This document shows positions 59,485-64,000 of a stretch of DNA of 64,000 nucleotides, one piece after another; position 1 is the stretch's first letter, and every line of letters starts with the position of its first letter. A program made the position numbers and the translations under genes. Below the pieces are notes generated by a model. It was not told the origin of the DNA. It ran no database searches and saw nothing but the letters and a program-made list of their open reading frames with translations. This DNA is from Mytilus edulis (lineage: Eukaryota; Mollusca; Bivalvia; Mytilida; Mytilidae). The DNA is taken from positions 74,801,176 through 74,865,175 of the forward strand of contig NC_092355.1 of NCBI RefSeq assembly GCF_963676685.1, read 5' to 3'.

Positions 59485-59821
59485 CTGAAAAATGAGGAAT
59501 ATGCACTGTGAATATATCTTTATTCATATCACTTGAAGACCTATTAAAATTTAAGTTATAAACTACATAGAAATAAATATATAATACAAATGCTTCACAT
59601 TACATGAAATATATAGAACACATTTTCATATTTTTCAAGATAAAAGAGAGATATAATCATTTAAAAGTTTAGAGGGAACAGGTTGTTTTTGAATTTAAAA
59701 AATCTCCTTGCAGGTATTTCTATCTCCCCCAAAAAAATACACAATGCAGGTGAAAACTGTGGACCAAAACCTGTCTTACTGATCATTTTGACAAAGAGTT
59801 ATAGTTTTAAAGATAATAAAA

Positions 59822-59970
59822 TGCTTCACTGAGCGCAGCCTGATACGACTGCAGTGGTCGTACCCTGAACAGTTGGGGCAAATTGGTACACAATATTCAA
59901 GTTTGATACTATCTGAATTTGGATTGTGATCAAAGAAGAAGGGGCTGTAAGGGGCAAAATTGGCCCCACT
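59822..59970 (+). repeat. Element B family, 5' fragment
   Basis: 'tgagcgcagcctgatacgac', 'gaacagttggggcaaattgg' and 'tgaatttggattgtgatcaa' match the first 130 bp of element B. Confidence 0.5.
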
Positions 59971-60362
59971 TCAGAATCTATTGATATTTCTTTCAATTGA
60001 TCTCTATGATATGGAGCTTATAAAACATCAAAAATTTTATAGTTATCTCTTGCGGTTTTCTTGTTATGACGTCGTAAAAATGGTAGGCGAACTAAGCTTA
60101 AATATCAGATTTTTACGTATTTTATCCTTTTTTATGTATTGTGTACATTTTACAATAGATTACACCTTAAATAATCAACGTGAATACATTACTACTAGTG
60201 AACCATTGTATTAATACAATGAAGAACAAAATTGATATAAAGTTTAACTATTTAATATCACTAAAATAGTTGCTATGGTAACAACAAGTTAACATTCGTT
60301 CTATGTACATGTATGACCAAATTATAGAAATTTTTCACCAGAGAAAATCTAGTTATTGTTTG

Positions 60363-60560
60363 TATAAAAAAGAAAATGTGATATGATTGACATTGAGACA
60401 ACTGTCCACAAGAGACCAAAATAACACAGACATTAACAGCTATAGGTCATCAAACGGCCTTCAACAATGAGCAAAGCCCATACTGCATAGTCAGCTATAA
60501 AAGGCCCCAATATGACAATGTAAAACAATTCCAACGAGAAAACTAACGGCCTTATTTATT
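60363..60560 (+). repeat. Dispersed 'gatgtggtatg' repeat, near full copy
   Basis: 'gaaaatgtgatatgattgac', 'caaacggccttcaacaatga', 'catactgcatagtcagctat' then 'caatgtaaaacaattccaac'. Same order as the copy at 5482. Confidence 0.65.
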
Positions 60561-60857
60561 TTTCTTTTAACTTGAATAACCAAAAATGAGTTTGTGTGTA
60601 CTTTTATGTACTCGGCTGATAAAAACACAAGAAGGTGGGACATATTACGCACTAGTATACATATAATATATGAATAAAGATCGCAATTTCATAAACTATA
60701 CATTTCAACAATATACCGGCTCAACCTTAATAAAACTGAAATATTGTTAGCACATTTCTTATTTTTTGTTGTTAAGGTGTCCTTACAATATCATGATAAT
60801 GTAGTTAAAAAGACAAATGTAAAAAATTACGAAACGATGAAAAAACAATTGGATTTG

Positions 60858-60932
60858 ATGGGACTCGAACGTACACCATCATGCCCAATGCGCAGCGTGT
60901 AGGCGATTTGACCACATTGACACAACTATTTG
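60858..60932 (-). repeat. tRNA-like sequence (SINE head or tRNA pseudogene)
   Basis: The minus strand reads GTTGTGTCAATGTGGTCAAA, then TCGCCTACACGCTGCGCATT, then GTACGTTCGAGTCCCATCAA. CGTTCGAGTCC is a good B box; the front does not fold into a standard acceptor and D arm. Not a convincing functional tRNA. Confidence 0.45.
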
Positions 60933-62928
60933 AAGTTAATAACTCATATTGATCATTTTTATTCATAAACGGTAGGAACAATTTTTTTCTTTCATTTCTT
61001 TACTTCTTATCCAACTAAATTGTTTATATCAATGATATGGCCATTTCATCATTGTTGATTATGTCGTGGTCTAAATCATTTTTGTTTTACCAAACAGTCG
61101 TTATAAATAGTGCAAAATGGAAACTGAGGTTTTTGTCTGGGGCGTGTTTTATTGGTCTCTTCTGCACATCTCCAGAATGTCTTCTGGTGAAGAGTAAAAT
61201 AAAAATTAACTTTGACGTCGAATATAGCAGATTTTTGTTATGTTGGATGACATAAATCAAGTTTTCGATGACCTTTTTTTTTTTTTTTTTTTAGAAAATT
61301 CAGATACGTCCCATGTCCTTTCTCAATTTTATTATGCTTATTGTTGAAGAGCATATGGTGATAAATGGCTGTTAATTTCTGCGTCATTTAGTCTCTTGTG
61401 AGAAATTGTCTCATTGGCAATCATACCACATCTTCGTTTTAATATCAACCCCTGCCATATTCTTTATGAACCTGTCCCAAGTCAGGAGCCTGCAGTTTAG
61501 TGGTTATCGTTGGTTCATGTCTCAACTCATTTTTGATATTTTTTAAATTGATTTGTTATGTATAATTAAACCGTTAGTTTATTCGTTTAAATTGTTTCAC
61601 ACTTTTCATGGACTTTTATAAACGGCTTAACAGTATCGGATTTTGTCATTATTGAAGGCCTTACGGTTGCCTGTAATTGCTAACATCCACTTCATATTTG
61701 AACTCTGGTGGATAGTTGCCATATAATCAATAATAACACATCTCTTCGTTTTTATATTATATATATCTGACGTTTAATCTAGTTTTTCCTGAATATGCAT
61801 GAAATATGTGTCACTGTGCGTTAAAAATTAGCATCAATTCAAAGTTGTGTGAAATAAGAGAAAACCATCTGATATTTAATAACTTTGGTTGGGGTGGGTT
61901 CAGGAGTATTTCGTATATGAATATGGTTGCCTGCTAACAGTCGAAAAATAGGCATGTTTAGCGACATATTAAAATGATCAATAATACCCTCTTTCCTTCT
62001 TCAATCCTCATCTAATGATTTAAACTGACTACTAGCCAAATCATGAGTGTTGAAAGTAGAGTTTAACACCAATAAATCAAAATTCCTTCCCTAGAATATC
62101 AAATAGTTGGCCCTTAACTGTTATTGTCCGTGTAGTTCTTATATTCATCTAGCTTATCATCCTACAGAGATGTCCTACTAAGGCTGTCGTACCATAAAAA
62201 CATGTATAACACAGCTCACATTCTAATATATCTACATTCATAATAACATTGAGAAAGGAGATGGGGAATGTGTCAAAGCGACAACCACTCGACCACAGAG
62301 CAGACAACAGCCGAAGGCTCATAATCTAGTATAATATAAGAGCATAAACCTTAAGCACGGGGAGGCTCTCTATTCATTATTGTCATTTCGACTAAACAAC
62401 GCCATTTTTGTTTTGTGCCTCTGTCGACTAAACCACCTATTTAAAGGGAAGAGGTGGAAGAGAGCCAGAAGATCTTCCCAATGCAAAAAAAAAAAAAAAA
62501 ACAGAAATCGGGACCTCTTCTGGCTCTGTTCTGTTCTGTTCATAACCAAAGATCAAAAATACACTCCCATGCTGTGCTGTGGAAATTTTCTACGTGTTAA
62601 GTTATATATTGAAAGTTTTTTTAATTCTGTCTGTTAAAATGAAGTATTTAACGAATGATACACTGATTTATATTCCGCTATAAAATGCTTCGTAACAACA
62701 GACACCAGTAAAATTCCGTGTGTCAGTTCCGTAATCACTTACAATAAATATAGACGACAAGGGCTAGGCTGTACTTGAGAGGCTATGTTATACTTTAATA
62801 TGAAGAAAAACACTTTATAGTTTACTTTCTATAATGAAACTGTATTATTATCAACCATTGACAAATAATATGTTAAAAAAATACAACTGTTCCTGGTCAA
62901 CCTTAGTCCGATAACGGTATATATGAAC

Positions 62929-64000
62929 AAGAGGCTCTCAAGAGCCTGAATCGCTCACCTTAATTCTTTTGGTTAAATCTCTCATCAATGATTATTTTGG
63001 CTTTTCAATTTATTTAAATGTTTTTTGGATCGTCCTATTTCATGTATTTTCTTCAAAAGCCAAAAAAAAATAATCATTTTCTCCTATGTTCTATTTTAGC
63101 CATAGGAGCTATGTTTCTTGACATACAAGGAAATAAAATATAAAATTTATACTAGATACTCTGAAATTCATTTAGCCTAAGTTTGGCTGAAATTGATACA
63201 GCAGTTTCAAAGGAGAAGATTTTTTAAAGTAAGTCAACATGATGAACAAATTGTGAAAAAAGTCTTTAAAGGGCAATAACTCCTTAAGTGGTCAATTGAC
63301 AATTTTGGTCAATTTGACTTAATTGAAGATCTTACTTTGCTGAACATTATTGCTGTTTACAGTTTATTTCTATCTATAATTATATTCAAGATAATAAACA
63401 AAAACAGCAAAATTTCCTTAAAATTATCAATTCAGGGGCAGCAACCCAACAACAGGTTGTCTGATTCATCTGAAAATTTCAGGGCAGATAGATCTTGACC
63501 TGATAAACAATATTACCCAACGTCAGATTTGCTCTAAATGCTTTGGTTTTTGAGTTATAAGCCAAAAACTGCATTTGACCCCTATGTTCTATTTTTAGCA
63601 ATGGCGACCATGTTTGTTGATAGATCAAAACTTCGGATACAATTTACAAACTAGATACCCTAAGGAACATTCAGTTAAAGTTTGGAAGTATTTGCCCCAG
63701 TAGTTTCAGAGGAGAAGATTTTTGTAAAAGATTACTAAGATTTACGAAAAATGGTTAAAAATTGACTATAAAGGGCAATAACTCCTAAAGGGGTCAACTG
63801 ACCATTTCCGTCATGTTGACTTATTTGTAAATCTTACTTTGCTGAACATTATTCCTGTTTACAGTTTATCTCTATCTATAATAATATTCAAGATAATAAC
63901 CAAAAACAGCAAAATTTCCTTAAAATTACCAATTCAGGGGCAGCAACCCAACAACGGGTTGTCTGATTCATCTGAAAATTTCAGGGCAGATAGATCTTGA
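62929..64000 (+). mobile_element. 'gaggctc' element, copy 3, cut by window end
   Basis: Start 'agaggctctcaagagcctga' with 'atcgctcacc', two monomers (anchors about 63255 and 63755) with 'accaattcaggggcagcaac' and 'gcagatagatcttga' at the window edge. Its 3' end lies outside. Confidence 0.75.

Noticed and set aside
60858..60932. Functional tRNA gene
   Set aside because: Good B box but no proper acceptor or D-arm pairing; kept only as a tRNA-like repeat.

Overview
This is a eukaryotic, AT-rich, intron- and repeat-dominated window. It is almost certainly from a bivalve, most likely a mytilid mussel. The grounds are the large-intron gene structure, a Roc-COR GTPase of the kind that is expanded in bivalves, and dispersed repeats I recognise as common in mussel DNA (for example the ACGCGCGTTTCGTC repeat and the 'gatgtggtatgattgccaat' repeat). 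There are no operons, rRNA genes, CRISPR arrays or prokaryotic signals.

One protein-coding gene can be assembled, on the minus strand, reaching from about 59.48 kb down to about 1.3 kb. Ten coding exons join with consistent phase and GT-AG borders and give 903 residues. In order these are: a short N-terminal exon; the Roc GTPase domain on three exons (P-loop at 32.3 kb, DxxG at 24.7 kb, GTWKD at 19.6 kb); a 1.2-kb COR exon (19.2-17.95 kb); two homologous 81-nt exons (14.6 and 14.0 kb); a 22-nt microexon (4.87 kb); a CARD-like exon (3.95-3.66 kb); and a short terminal exon at 1.38 kb followed by an AATAAA. A Roc-COR GTPase ending in a caspase-recruitment fold suggests a switch-like intracellular signalling protein, plausibly in innate immunity or cell death. 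The microexon is not a multiple of three, so including or skipping it decides whether the CARD is translated.

The remainder is intron and flank, full of mobile DNA. Intron 7 (13.98-4.87 kb) holds a TTAA-flanked 3.5-kb inverted-repeat element, a 356-bp tandem repeat, a frameshifted LINE reverse-transcriptase remnant and a 1.1-kb element with TTA target duplications. Intron 5 holds a 1.17-kb hAT-like element with an 8-bp duplication. Introns 3 and 2 hold copies of a 'gaggctc...gagcc' element with about 500-bp tandem monomers, a 465-bp CACAGGC element, and a perfect 70-bp-arm hairpin. Intron 1 (about 27 kb) holds a three-level nest: element A (33.9-49.0 kb) is split by element B (34.7-48.4 kb), which is split by an 11.8-kb element C (35.14-46.95 kb). 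C has terminal inverted repeats, CACGTG/ACGTG-rich subterminal arrays and a TAT duplication. C also carries a CpG-richer segment with divergent splice signals, which may be a captured promoter. Further upstream are a nested pair of inverted-repeat elements (50.8-52.7 kb), several tandem arrays and tRNA-related SINE heads.

All family names rest on motifs seen by eye. Exon borders are inferred from splice signals and phase, without transcript data.
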